A DNA stretch of 64,000 bases from Pseudomonas sp. 31-12 (GCF_003151075.1 NZ_CP029482.1:2852001-2916000), one strand, 5' to 3'. Shown: positions 43,726-53,078, counted from the stretch's first letter. Numbers and translations: made by a program. Notes: a model not told the origin generated them from the sequence alone.

Positions 43726-44604
43726 ATGACTTTGAAAACCGCCATCATCGGCAGTGGCAATATCGGCTGCGACATCCTGTGCAAGGTGCTGGCCCATCCG
43801 AATCTGGATTGCACGCTGGTTGCCGGTCGCTCCTTGCACTCATCAGGCCTTGCGTTTGCCCGTGAGCGCGGGGTCGCCACCACCGCGGACGGCATCGACG
43901 GCCTGTTTGCCCGGATCAACGAATTTGATCTGGTGTTCGATGCCACCTCGGCTGCCGACCATGAAGCCCACGCACCGCGCCTGATCGAGGCCGGGAAAGC
44001 GATCATCAACCTGACCCCGGCCTCTCTGGGCGCGTTGTGCGTGCCGTCCCTCAACGGCGAGGAGCTGACCGAGGCGAGCAATATCAACATGATCACCTGT
44101 GGTGGCCAGGCTTCCATCCCGCTTGCGGCCGCGATCGCCCGGGCTAATCCGGGCGTGCGCTACATCGAAGTGGTGTCATCGATCAGCGCCGAAAGCGCCG
44201 GCCCGGCCACTCGGCGAAACCTGAGCAACTACATCACTACCACCGAGCATGCGCTGAGCCATTTCACCGGCTGCAAGGACGTCAAGGCGATCCTCAACAT
44301 CAATCCGGCCAAGCCGAATGTCTTTATGCAGACCGCGGTTTCGGCGCTGATCGAGACGGTGGATCTGGCCGCCACCCGTCGTGAAGTGGAACGTGCCGTG
44401 GCCCAGGTGCAGTCTGCCGTGCCTGGGTATCAGGTCATCGTCGATTTGCATTACAGCGAGGGCCGCTTGTTCACCATGGTGCGCGTTGAAGGGGCAGGGG
44501 ACTTTCTCGATCCAAGCGCCGGCAACCTCGACATCATCACGGCGACCGCCACTCACATGGCCGCGCTTATGGCCCGAGCCCGCGTGACCGAACGCGCAGC
44601 CTGA
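43726..44604 (+). CDS. Acylating (CoA-dependent) aldehyde dehydrogenase, DmpF/MhpF-like
   Basis: 292 residues, shorter than the usual 310-316. The Rossmann motif IIGSGNIGCDI opens the protein, and the catalytic Cys125 lies in CGGQASIP, which is CGGQATIP in DmpF/MhpF. It interconverts acetaldehyde (or propionaldehyde) with acyl-CoA using NAD. It follows the aldolase by 18 bp; in known systems the two proteins form a channelling complex. Here the context favours running in reverse, from acyl-CoA toward the aldehyde, but this is an inference. Confidence 0.87.
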   Translation: MTLKTAIIGSGNIGCDILCKVLAHPNLDCTLVAGRSLHSSGLAFARERGVATTADGIDGLFARINEFDLVFDATSAADHEAHAPRLIEAGKAIINLTPASLGALCVPSLNGEELTEASNINMITCGGQASIPLAAAIARANPGVRYIEVVSSISAESAGPATRRNLSNYITTTEHALSHFTGCKDVKAILNINPAKPNVFMQTAVSALIETVDLAATRREVERAVAQVQSAVPGYQVIVDLHYSEGRLFTMVRVEGAGDFLDPSAGNLDIITATATHMAALMARARVTERAA

Positions 44605-44627
44605 CTCAGCGTCACGGAGCCACTTTT

Positions 44628-45815
44628 ATGCCTACTCTTTCGCCAGATCTCGAATTTGCACGGTTTTGCCCGATCCTGGGTGTCGTTCAGAAAGTCAGGG
44701 AAACCCTGCATCCAGTGATCGATCTCGGTGTCGGTGTGCCGGGTTTTCTTCCGGCGCCGCACATCGTCGAAGCGGCCGTCAAAGCTGCCTGCGAACACAC
44801 CGGCGGTTATGGCTCAAGCCGCGGAGATGAAGCGCTGCTGGCGGCGTATCTGGGTTACCTGCATGGACAGGGGTTCACGCACTATCGCGAGCAGAATCTG
44901 GTGGCCGGCCTCGGCGCCAAGCACCTGTTGTTCAGTGTGCTGCGCGCGATCATCCGCCCCGGCGACGAGATCCTCGTGTCCACCCCTTGCTGGCCGACCT
45001 ATTTCGACATTGCCGATCTGGTCGGAGCGGGCGTGGTCAACGTCACCTGCTCGGCGCAAACCGGTTTCAAGATGACGGCGCAAGCCCTTGAAGAAGCCTT
45101 GTCCGACAAGGTGCAGGTGGTGATGCTGAACTCGCCGGGCAACCCTACCGGCGCCGTGTATTGCGCCGAGGAACTCGCTGCGTTGGCACAGGTGCTGCGT
45201 AAAAAGGATGTCTGGATCATTTCGGATGACGTCTATCAGCGATTCGTCTACGACATGGATAGCTGCCCCAGTCTGCTGTCGGTCGCACCGGATCTGAGCG
45301 ACCGCATCATCAAGATCGACAGCGTATCCAAACTCTATGGAATGCCGGGCTGGCGCGTCGGGCTGTTGGCGGCCAATGAACGAATTGCCGCCGCAGTCAC
45401 CACGCTCAATTCCAACTCGATCTCCAATATCCCGCCGATCGCGGCGGCTGCGGCAGCGGCGGCCTTCAGCGGTGACCAGGCGTTCTCCTACGCCGCAAGA
45501 GACCGCTTGTACAGTCAGCGCCAGGCATTGCTCGCCGACTTGCAGGGGGCGCCACACCTGAGGTTCTGCGAACCAGCGGGGGCGTTTTATCTGTTCATGG
45601 ATATCAGCCAGGTCCTGGGCAAATCCCTGCACGGCAGGTTGATCGCCGATGACGAGGCATTTTGCGCCTTGCTGCTGGAGGAATACGGCGTCGCGCTGAT
45701 TCCCGGCAGCTTTTTTGGCGCACCGGGTCATGCGCGATTGTCGTACTCCAGCGATGTCGAGCAGGTCAGGTCCGGGGCCGCGCGCTTGAGAGAGTTCCTG
45801 TCTGCCGTTTCGTGA
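44628..45815 (+). CDS. Class I/II PLP aminotransferase
   Basis: 395 residues of fold type I. SPGNPTG, the cofactor-binding Asp200 (IISDDVYQ) and the Schiff-base lysine Lys235 in DSVSKLYGMPGWRVG are all visible. The Tyr/Arg residues that fit small hydroxylated or aliphatic 2-oxo acids cannot be judged from sequence alone. It follows the aldehyde dehydrogenase by 23 bp. It could aminate the 4-hydroxy-2-oxoacid made by the aldolase to a gamma-hydroxy-alpha-amino acid. Confidence 0.88.
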   Translation: MPTLSPDLEFARFCPILGVVQKVRETLHPVIDLGVGVPGFLPAPHIVEAAVKAACEHTGGYGSSRGDEALLAAYLGYLHGQGFTHYREQNLVAGLGAKHLLFSVLRAIIRPGDEILVSTPCWPTYFDIADLVGAGVVNVTCSAQTGFKMTAQALEEALSDKVQVVMLNSPGNPTGAVYCAEELAALAQVLRKKDVWIISDDVYQRFVYDMDSCPSLLSVAPDLSDRIIKIDSVSKLYGMPGWRVGLLAANERIAAAVTTLNSNSISNIPPIAAAAAAAAFSGDQAFSYAARDRLYSQRQALLADLQGAPHLRFCEPAGAFYLFMDISQVLGKSLHGRLIADDEAFCALLLEEYGVALIPGSFFGAPGHARLSYSSDVEQVRSGAARLREFLSAVS

Positions 45816-45945
45816 TTACCGGTCTGGCAGGGGCGAGGTCTGGCGACGTTGAAGTGTCCTGGAACGGGGGGGGCTGGCTGCGCCACGTCTGCTGCCGGGA
45901 GGAAACACACGTAAGGGAAGCGGTTCACTATAAGGAAATACCTTG

Positions 45946-47469
45946 ATGAAAAATGCCTTTGCAATCGTAGGCTGCGGCGCGACGGCTATCGCATTCCTGC
46001 AACGTCACCTGGATCGCGTCGCGGCATGCAACGCACCGGCCGGGACCATTTACCTCTTCGAAAAACGCGAAGACTTCGGGCGCGGCGCGGCATATGAGGC
46101 TGATTTGCAGAGCAACATCCTCAATACCAAGACAGGTTTCATTACGCCCTATCCGCATCTCCTTGGTCATTTCCAGCGTTGGTTAGAGGACCATCCCGGG
46201 GCGTGGCGGCATGCCTTTCCCGAGTTTTGTCCGACCCCGGAGAGCTTTGCTCCGCGGGCCTTGTTCGGCGTTTATTTGCAGCACCAGATCAAGAAGATCG
46301 TATTGCGTGGCGCCTCGCTCGGCTGCCAATTGGTGCTGATGAATGCCGAGGTCTGCGCTATCGATCTGATTGACGGAATGGAGACCGTGCGGACGCAATG
46401 CGGGCTGAGTATCGCCACGCACAAGGTCTTGCTGTTCTGCGGGCCGTTGGCCAAGAAAATTGATCCGGACCAGCACGACGAGCGCGTCCTGGCGACACCC
46501 TATCCGGTTGCGCGCCTGCTCAAAACAATCTCCCCGGACGAGCGGGTGGCCGTCATCGGTGCGCGGTTGAGCGCCATTGACACGGTGATCGCGCTGATCG
46601 AGGGCGGGCATCGCGAGTTGATTCGCATGCATTCGCGTAGCGGCTATTTCCCCGTGGTTCGCGCAACCCAGGAGCGCGTCGAGCTCCAGCACCTGACCCG
46701 CGAGGGTGTTCGCGCGCTGGTCGCGCAAAACGGGCCTTTGCAGATTAGTGATCTGGTCGCACTGTTTCGCAAGGAACTGGCCGCCCACGACCCGGCCTCG
46801 GCGAGTGCCGTGATCCCTCTGCCAGCACCGCCGGCTGACGTCATCAGCTTCATCGAAAACGAGATCAATGCCTCGCAAGCACCGCGTATCTGGCAGGCCA
46901 TCCTCTATGCAACCAACGGCTTCATCGAACACCTTTGGCAGGCGCTGGACGACACTGCACAAGCCAGGTTCATGAAAGAGTATTTCAGCTTCTTCATGGC
47001 TTACCGCGTCTCCATCCCGGCGGAAAACGCGCGCAAGATCCTCGGTTACCTGCGAAGCGGCCAGCTGGAGTTCATCCCCGGTGCGTTTACCGCACCCGAG
47101 CCAGTTGATGTGCCGGGACTGAGCATTCGGGTGGCGGGCTGTGAGCATGTCTATGATCGGGTGATCTACGCAACGGGCTTTCCTCGAGATGCGAACCTCA
47201 TTGAGTCGACCTTGCTGAGCTCGCTGATCAACAACGGCACGGCCACCTGTCATCCTATGGGGGGCATCTGCGTCGACCCGGATACCTACCGCATTCAGGG
47301 CCGGACGGGCTCGGCGCGGCAGATTTATGCGGTTGGCGAGCTGACCGTGGGACAGTTCTTCTTCACCTCTGCGCTGGAAATCAACGGGCGACACGCCTTC
47401 TGTTGCGCGGACGCGCTGCAATGGCGCGAAGAAACGCACAGGGTTGAGCGCGTGGAAGAGCATGTCTGA
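45946..47469 (+). CDS. FAD/NAD(P)-binding protein (NAD_binding_9-like)
   Basis: 507 residues from ATG 45946, with AAGGAAA upstream. The N-terminal dinucleotide motif FAIVGCGATAIAF is followed by RGAAYEADLQSNILNTKTGF, a pattern of the FAD-NAD(P)-binding (NAD_binding_9/HpyO-like) proteins. A second pyridine nucleotide site (VAVIGARLSAIDTVIAL) and a C-terminal GELTVGQFF segment are visible. Possible role is an oxidase, monooxygenase or dehydrogenase in the cluster. It is 130 bp after the aminotransferase and probably the last gene of the operon. Confidence 0.8.
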   Translation: MKNAFAIVGCGATAIAFLQRHLDRVAACNAPAGTIYLFEKREDFGRGAAYEADLQSNILNTKTGFITPYPHLLGHFQRWLEDHPGAWRHAFPEFCPTPESFAPRALFGVYLQHQIKKIVLRGASLGCQLVLMNAEVCAIDLIDGMETVRTQCGLSIATHKVLLFCGPLAKKIDPDQHDERVLATPYPVARLLKTISPDERVAVIGARLSAIDTVIALIEGGHRELIRMHSRSGYFPVVRATQERVELQHLTREGVRALVAQNGPLQISDLVALFRKELAAHDPASASAVIPLPAPPADVISFIENEINASQAPRIWQAILYATNGFIEHLWQALDDTAQARFMKEYFSFFMAYRVSIPAENARKILGYLRSGQLEFIPGAFTAPEPVDVPGLSIRVAGCEHVYDRVIYATGFPRDANLIESTLLSSLINNGTATCHPMGGICVDPDTYRIQGRTGSARQIYAVGELTVGQFFFTSALEINGRHAFCCADALQWREETHRVERVEEHV

Positions 47470-47683
47470 AAATCAGCGGCGCGGCAGTGGTGAGTGGCCT
47501 GACATTCCGAACGTCTGCCTCTACACACTGGCGGACAGTTATCGAGAGTGGGCAAAGACCTATTTGAAGTCAGAACACGATGAGAATCGAGTTTGAAACA
47601 GGTGAAATGAAGCGTCATGAAAAAGACAACCCTGGCCTTCAGTCGCGTCTCACCCAGCCAGGCATTTACTCAAGTATGGCTTT

Positions 47684-48601
47684 TCACGCAGGGCGGCGAG
47701 TTCGGCTGGTATCCCTGGATGGCGGACACCCGAATTGACGACTGTATTCTCGGCTGAATTGCGATGGGCTTTCGTAGCCCACTCGATAACATGCACTCGC
47801 CACATCCAGCCCTTCGCCGAGCATCAGACGGCGGGCTTCCTGCAGACGGAGTTGCTTCTGATACTGCAGCGGACTCATGGCCGTCACTGCCTTGAAGCGG
47901 TGATGCAAAGTAGAGCTGCCCAAATTGGCTACCCGGGCAAGCTCTTCGATGCGTAATGGTTGGGTGTAGTGGTTATTCAACCAATCGATTGCTCGCGTCA
48001 CCCGCCGCGTTTGCGAATCACCGAGGGCCAGCTCATACAGACGGCGGCCGTGTACACCTCGTACGAGGCGATAATACAGTTCCCGCAAGGCAAGCGGCGC
48101 CAGCATGCCGATGTCCCGTGGCGTCTCTAGCAATCGCACCAGCCGAAGCATTGTTTCCAGCAGGGGAACATCGACTTTTTCAAGGAAAAGACCAAGTTCC
48201 GGTTCGTCCGGGACTCCCGTCGGAGGAGCATCGGCGATGACCTGAGCGATGTCCGTAGCCTCGAAATCAAAACGGATACACAGATAGGGCGCCTCGGGGC
48301 TGGCCACCAGCACACGACCAGAAACCGGAAGTGTCACCGATACCACCAGGTAACTGAGTGGGTCGTACAGGTAACGGTCGTCACCCAGGCCGATTTCCTT
48401 TTGCCCTTGCACGATCAGGCAAAGTGCCGGCTTGTGAACGGTATGGATAAGCTCGGAGGGAGTGTCAAAACGAATGACATGCAGAGGCGCTATGGCGGTC
48501 TCATAGAGACCCGGCGCCGGAAACCGTTGTGTCAGTAGACGGACCAGTTCGTCGCGGTAAATGGCTGTGTTTTGAAGGATGAAAGCATCGCTTTGTTCCA
48601 T
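47684..48601 (-). CDS. AraC-family regulator (AraC_N cupin type)
   Basis: 305 residues starting MEQSDAFILQNTAIY. The N-terminal cupin-like AraC_N region (LHVIRFDTPSELIHTVHKPALC) precedes two helix-turn-helix motifs (IEELARVANLGSSTLHHRFKAVT and ACYRVGYESPSQFSREYSRQFG). This architecture is common in regulators of nearby oxidoreductases. The neighbouring Atu4866-like and SDR genes on the same strand lie upstream. The terminus is convergent with the FAD gene. Confidence 0.87.
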   Translation of the reverse strand: MEQSDAFILQNTAIYRDELVRLLTQRFPAPGLYETAIAPLHVIRFDTPSELIHTVHKPALCLIVQGQKEIGLGDDRYLYDPLSYLVVSVTLPVSGRVLVASPEAPYLCIRFDFEATDIAQVIADAPPTGVPDEPELGLFLEKVDVPLLETMLRLVRLLETPRDIGMLAPLALRELYYRLVRGVHGRRLYELALGDSQTRRVTRAIDWLNNHYTQPLRIEELARVANLGSSTLHHRFKAVTAMSPLQYQKQLRLQEARRLMLGEGLDVASACYRVGYESPSQFSREYSRQFGCPPSRDTSRTRRPA

Positions 48602-48682
48602 TTCAAAGCTCTCACAAATGTTTAATAGGGCCTGCCTGGGGCTGTCCAGGCAGACGGCATACACCCGACATCATCAAATCGC

Positions 48683-48940
48683 TCATTGCCGAAAAAGAAC
48701 CATGCCGGCGTGATACAGCACATCGTCCTGAAAATACCCATCGGCGGTGAAGCCGCTATCGTCCCAGTACTGGATGTAGTTGCCCACCATTTCGTAGCGG
48801 CCTTGATAGGCGCTCCTGTTTTTACCACGGGCCTCATCGTAACGCCCAGTCTCCAGAAGCTCGTGACGGATGAACCCATCAGCAGTGACCCACATGCCTG
48901 CGTAACGATGATCGTGAACGGCGTCTTTGGCATTTTTCAT
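48683..48940 (-). CDS. Atu4866-domain protein
   Basis: 85 residues, with GAGGAGAG before ATG 48940. The WVTADGFIRHELL, GRYDEARG and YQGRYEMVGNYIQYWDDSGFTADG segments match the small Atu4866 domain (a lipocalin-like beta-barrel) found beside SDR and AraC genes. Function unknown; a ligand-binding or isomerase-like role is possible. It sits between the SDR gene (upstream) and the AraC gene (downstream). Confidence 0.75.
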   Translation of the reverse strand: MKNAKDAVHDHRYAGMWVTADGFIRHELLETGRYDEARGKNRSAYQGRYEMVGNYIQYWDDSGFTADGYFQDDVLYHAGMVLFRQ

Positions 48941-49125
48941 AAGGTGCTCTCCTCGATTCATTGACGTTGCTCAGCTGAGGGGCCTGCCGTGGCCTGTTTC
49001 TGCATCCGTTGCGTGTTTTCAGATTACGTAGCTGAGTGGAGCGGCGTTAGATCGAAACTGTCGCAGATTTGCCTGATCCTCTCGGGATCGCCGGCAATGC
49101 CTGGCAGGTTCATTGCTGCGGCTGT

Positions 49126-49890
49126 TCACCCGGCAGTCACGGTCATGCCGCCGTCGGCCATGACCACCGAGCCGACCAGGAAACTGGCCCGATCCGAGGC
49201 GACGAAGGCGACCACTTCAGCGATTTCCTCCGGTTGTGCTGCGCGGCCGATGGGGGCGGCTTCACCGTGTCTGGCAAGAAATGCAGGGCCATCGTCGACC
49301 ACCTCGTTGAGGATATTGGTCACCACATCCCCCACGCCGATGGCATTGACACGGATGCCGTGGGCAATGACCTCGAGCGCCAGGGTGCGCGTCAGTTGGG
49401 CAAGCGCACCTTTGGAGGCGGTGTAGGCTGAAATGGTAGGGAAAGCGAAATACGATGCGTAGGACGCGATGTTGACAATCGAACCGGATTGATTAGGGAT
49501 CATCGCTTTGACCGCTTCGCGACTATGCAGGAATGCCGCCGTGGCATTGACCGCTTGAATGCGCTCCCAATCTTCACGGGTCATGTCGATGACCAGTTTG
49601 TTGATGATGATGCCGGCGTTATTGACCAGGATGTCCAGCCGACCGAATTGTTCGACAGCCAATGCGACCGCGCGCTCCGCGGCGCCGTCCTGAGTGATGT
49701 CGGCTACCAGGGGGACGAGGCCCGGGCGAGCCAGCGTCTCCACCTCGGGGTTCATATCTTCGGCGATGACCTTCGCCCCGCGGGCGTGCAGCAAAAGCGC
49801 GATCGCCTTGCCGATGCCACTGGCCGCGCCAGTTACCAGAGCGACTTTGCCTGCTACTTCGTTTGGCGTGCTGTTGTTGATATCGGTCAT
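49126..49890 (-). CDS. Short-chain dehydrogenase/reductase
   Basis: 254 residues. The cofactor motif TGAASGIG (about 20-27), NNAGI, and catalytic Ser/Tyr/Lys (NIASYASYFAFPTISAYTASKGAL) are present, with a C-terminal SVVMADGGMTVTAG typical of the FabG-like classical subgroup. Substrate unknown. It is divergent from the AraC gene at 50121 and upstream of the Atu4866-like gene. Confidence 0.88.
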   Translation of the reverse strand: MTDINNSTPNEVAGKVALVTGAASGIGKAIALLLHARGAKVIAEDMNPEVETLARPGLVPLVADITQDGAAERAVALAVEQFGRLDILVNNAGIIINKLVIDMTREDWERIQAVNATAAFLHSREAVKAMIPNQSGSIVNIASYASYFAFPTISAYTASKGALAQLTRTLALEVIAHGIRVNAIGVGDVVTNILNEVVDDGPAFLARHGEAAPIGRAAQPEEIAEVVAFVASDRASFLVGSVVMADGGMTVTAG

Positions 49891-50120
49891 GATGTTCTCC
49901 AGCGTTGTGATCCAGTAAGGGTGTGCCGTTCCTGCGCCTGCAAGGCGCTGTCATCGGCGACAGGTGTACTTTCACGCAACGAGGGGAAGCCGGCTTTCGC
50001 GGGTTTGCCGAAGCTGTCGGAGTTTTGCGCTGAATGTAATTGGGCAAGGCTTGGCGCTCTGTTCAATGAGCGGGAGAAGCGCACCTGGCTTTGCGTAACC
50101 GAGTTGAAAAGGACATGTTC

Positions 50121-51065
50121 ATGGCGAATACCGAGCGGCCGTCCCTGGAACAGGCGTCGACATCCTCCCCAGGCATACGCATCACTGGGGAGTCGATGCG
50201 TGAATACCTGCCAGGCGAGCCGCAGGCTTTATCCGCGCACCCGGAAATCAAGGACATTGTGATTCAGTTGTTCACCCATTGCAGCGTCATTGAACCCATT
50301 CTGGTGCCTGCGGTGGTGGAGCCGCTGCTCGTACTGGTGCTGGCGGGGGCGGCGAGGGTGGAGGAGCGCGTACTGGGTGGAGAGTGGGAAGCGGCAGATG
50401 TCAGCGCTGGCGATTTCTTCCTCACCAGTTCCGATGAGCCGTATGAAATGCGCTGGCAGACTCGCGGGGGCGATACCTTCGAAGTCATGCACCTCTATCT
50501 GGGTTTACCGCTGATCGAGCAAGCTTCGAGGGAGCTGCTGGGTGAACACGTAAGGGCTGTACGGTTGCGCGATGTATCAGGTGCACGGGACGCACGAGTT
50601 GCGTTTGTCATGGAGCAGTTGCGCACTGAGTGGGTCGAAGAGCGCTCGCCCAGCTCCCTTTTCGCCCGCTCTCTGGCACAAGCGCTGGCAGTACATCTTG
50701 TGCGCACCTATCTCTGCGACATCCAGCCTGGGCGTCGGGTCAACGCATTACAAGCGTACAAGCTGCGCAAAGTCACTGACGCGATGACTGCGCATCTGAG
50801 CGCTGAATTCAGCCTGGCAAAGCTGGCAAGGCTCGCCGAGCTAAGTGACTACCACTTCAGCCGCATGTTCAAGCGTGCTACGGGACTGTCGCCTTCACAG
50901 TATTTCATTCGCTTGCGCATGGTCCGCGCGCGGCAGCTGTTGCTTGAGACCCGGCGTAGCGTCATCGACGTCGGACTGGAGGTCGGCTACTCAAGCCCAA
51001 GTCACTTCTCCCAGGTGTTTCGTCGTGAGGTTGGCGTAACGCCCAGCGAGTTTCGTGGGGCTTGA
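50121..51065 (+). CDS. AraC-family regulator
   Basis: 314 residues from ATG 50121 (AAAAGGAC 8 bp upstream; the ATG at 50115 is too close). The N-terminal region contains a cupin-like sensory domain (VPAVVEPLLVLVLAGAARVEERVL). The C-terminal HTH pair reads SLAKLARLAELSDYHFSRMFKRATG and GLEVGYSSPSHFSQVFRREVG. It lies between an SDR gene on the minus strand and another SDR downstream on the plus strand, so it may control both. Confidence 0.88.
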   Translation: MANTERPSLEQASTSSPGIRITGESMREYLPGEPQALSAHPEIKDIVIQLFTHCSVIEPILVPAVVEPLLVLVLAGAARVEERVLGGEWEAADVSAGDFFLTSSDEPYEMRWQTRGGDTFEVMHLYLGLPLIEQASRELLGEHVRAVRLRDVSGARDARVAFVMEQLRTEWVEERSPSSLFARSLAQALAVHLVRTYLCDIQPGRRVNALQAYKLRKVTDAMTAHLSAEFSLAKLARLAELSDYHFSRMFKRATGLSPSQYFIRLRMVRARQLLLETRRSVIDVGLEVGYSSPSHFSQVFRREVGVTPSEFRGA

Positions 51066-51259
51066 GTGCCGCCCCTTAAGCCAGACGATACCATCATGTG
51101 CCAGCCCCTGCGCACAGACACGAATAGGCAAAGATTGCGCAGGTTTCGGCACGCGTCGATCAGGCAAGTGCCCTTAACCTTTTCGACGTACCCAGCAGCC
51201 GTGCCCGCGCTACCAGCGGTCAGCGCTGACATTCAATGCATAGAGCAGGAGATAAGGAT

Positions 51260-51994
51260 ATGTCGAGCATCCACAACAAAGTCGTACTGATTACCGGGGC
51301 AAGCAGTGGTATTGGCGAAGCTGCGGCCAGGCTGATCGCAGCCAAAGGTGCCAGCGTGGTGCTTGGTGCCCGTCGTACTGAGCGTCTGGAAAAACTTGTG
51401 AGCGAGATCCGGGCCGAAGGTGGCTCGGCAAGTGCCTGCGCGCTGGACGTTACGGATTTGAGTGCAATGCAGGCGTTCGTGGATTTTGCCAAGGCGCAAT
51501 ACGGCAAGGTGGATGTGATCATCAACAATGCCGGCGTGATGCCGCTGTCTCCTCTGGCCTCGTTGAAGGTCGCGGAATGGAACCAGATGCTCGACGTCAA
51601 CGTTCGCGGGGTGCTGCATGGCATTGCCGCCGTCTTGCCGGGCATGGAGGCGCAAGGGTACGGGCAGGTCATCAATATTTCATCGATCGGCGGCCTTGCG
51701 GTGTCCCCGACAGCCGCAGTGTATTGCGCTACAAAGTTCGCGGTCAGGGCTATCTCGGATGGCTTGCGACAGGAAACGGACAAGATTCGGGTAACCGTGG
51801 TCTGCCCGGGAGTTGTCGAATCCGAACTGGCCGATTCGATTTCCGATGAGGTGGCGCGAGAGGAAATGAGAGCCTTCCGTCGCGTGGCGCTCAACGCAGA
51901 TGCCATTGCGCGAGCGCTCGCCTATGCCATCGAACAGCCCGACGATGTTGATGTCAGTGAAATTGTCGTTCGTCCTACTGCTAGCCCGCATTGA
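51260..51994 (+). CDS. Short-chain dehydrogenase/reductase (YdfG-like)
   Basis: 244 residues, MSSIHNKVVLITGASSGIGEAA. Catalytic Ser (NISSIGG), Tyr and Lys (AVYCATKFAV) are present. The C-terminal GVVESELADSI region and PDDVDVSEIVVRPT ending resemble the classical YdfG/serine-dehydrogenase-like subgroup. AGGAGATA precedes the ATG. Co-directional with the AraC gene after 195 bp. Confidence 0.88.
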   Translation: MSSIHNKVVLITGASSGIGEAAARLIAAKGASVVLGARRTERLEKLVSEIRAEGGSASACALDVTDLSAMQAFVDFAKAQYGKVDVIINNAGVMPLSPLASLKVAEWNQMLDVNVRGVLHGIAAVLPGMEAQGYGQVINISSIGGLAVSPTAAVYCATKFAVRAISDGLRQETDKIRVTVVCPGVVESELADSISDEVAREEMRAFRRVALNADAIARALAYAIEQPDDVDVSEIVVRPTASPH

Positions 51995-52140
51995 GCAGTC
52001 TTGGGGAGAAAGCCTGCTTTTTTGACTCGGGCAATTTCAGTTGACCGCAAAGCGCTAGAGTCAGGGTGGGGCTGGGCAAATTACGGAAAAAATGCGGAAA
52101 CGGGCCATGACGACGTAACAGGAATCGTCTGCCCCAGAAA

Positions 52141-52172
52141 CGACAAAGCCCTGAATAATCAGGGCTTTGTCG
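52141..52172 (-). terminator. Terminator of tRNA-Ser
   Basis: CGACAAAGCCCTGA and its inverse form a perfect 14-bp stem around ATAA, 9 bp beyond the tRNA 3' end on the minus strand. A short T-rich stretch follows. Confidence 0.7.
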
Positions 52173-52181
52173 GTACAAATA

Positions 52182-52269
52182 TGGCGGAGGCGATGGGATT
52201 CGAACTCATGGACCTGTTACAGTCGACGGTTTTCAAGACCGTTGCCTTAAACCACTCGGCCACACCTCC
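52182..52269 (-). tRNA. tRNA-Ser(UGA)
   Basis: On the minus strand the gene starts GGAGGTGTGGCCGAGTGG and ends with TCGCCTCCGCCA, the two ends pairing as the acceptor stem with an encoded CCA. The anticodon loop reads CTTGAAA, giving anticodon TGA. A long variable arm follows, as expected for a serine tRNA. A strong terminator lies downstream. Confidence 0.96.
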
Positions 52270-52392
52270 GTTTGCGTTGCGGGCGCCATAATACCTGAAT
52301 GAAACACACTGTCAAACTCTCTGCATGGCTTGTTACAGAGCGTCTGTTATGATCTTTGCGACTGAACGTTTCAAACCAACAGGAGTGTCGCC

Positions 52393-53064
52393 ATGCGCGA
52401 ACAGGATTACGCAGTTAATAACAGCGTGCAGGCTGAGCAGCTAGAGGTTAGCCGCGTCCTGCGCAACACATACGGCTTGCTCGCTCTCACCCTCGCATTC
52501 AGCGGCGTGATGGCGTTCGTCGCTCAGCAGATGCGTGTCGGCTACCCGAATATTTTCGTGGTGCTGATCGGTTTCTACGGGCTTTTCTTCCTCACCAACA
52601 AGCTCCGTGACTCGGCCTGGGGCCTGGTGTCGGCATTTGCCCTGACTGGTTTCATGGGGTTCCTGCTCGGCCCGATCCTCAACCGGTACCTGGGCATGCA
52701 GGGCGGCGCTGAAGTCGTCAGTTCGGCTTTCGCGATGACAGCGCTGGTGTTCGGTGGTCTGTCGGCTTACGTGCTGATCACCCGTAAGGACATGAGCTTC
52801 CTCGGTGGTTTCATCACGGCAGGCTTCTTTGTGCTGCTGGGCGCGACGCTGGCGAGCTTCTTCTTCCAGATCAGCGGTCTGCAACTGGCGATCAGCGCAG
52901 GTTTCGTGCTGTTCTCCTCGGTCTGCATTCTGTTCCAGACCAGCGCCATCATTCATGGCGGCGAGCGTAACTACATCATGGCGACCATCAGCCTGTATGT
53001 ATCGATCTACAACCTGTTCGTCAGCTTGTTGCAGCTGTTCGGCATCATGAGCCGCGATGATTAA
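52393..53064 (+). CDS. yccA: Bax inhibitor-1/YccA family membrane protein
   Basis: 223 residues with seven hydrophobic helices after a 23-residue cytoplasmic lead. The last segments HGGERNYIMATISLYVSIYNLFVSLLQLFG, with the conserved Asp-free end and the terminal DD, match bacterial YccA/YbhL proteins. In E. coli YccA modulates FtsH and, when stabilised, protects against SecY jamming. A clear terminator follows. Confidence 0.9.
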   Translation: MREQDYAVNNSVQAEQLEVSRVLRNTYGLLALTLAFSGVMAFVAQQMRVGYPNIFVVLIGFYGLFFLTNKLRDSAWGLVSAFALTGFMGFLLGPILNRYLGMQGGAEVVSSAFAMTALVFGGLSAYVLITRKDMSFLGGFITAGFFVLLGATLASFFFQISGLQLAISAGFVLFSSVCILFQTSAIIHGGERNYIMATISLYVSIYNLFVSLLQLFGIMSRDD

Positions 53065-53078
53065 TCGCAGGCTCTAAG

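Noticed and set aside
49926..49970. Pho box near CTGTCAT at about 49949
   Set aside because: Only one half-site; the following repeat at 11 bp spacing is absent.
52182..52269. Integration site at tRNA-Ser
   Set aside because: No integrase nearby and no second copy of the tRNA 3' end was seen downstream on either side in the window.
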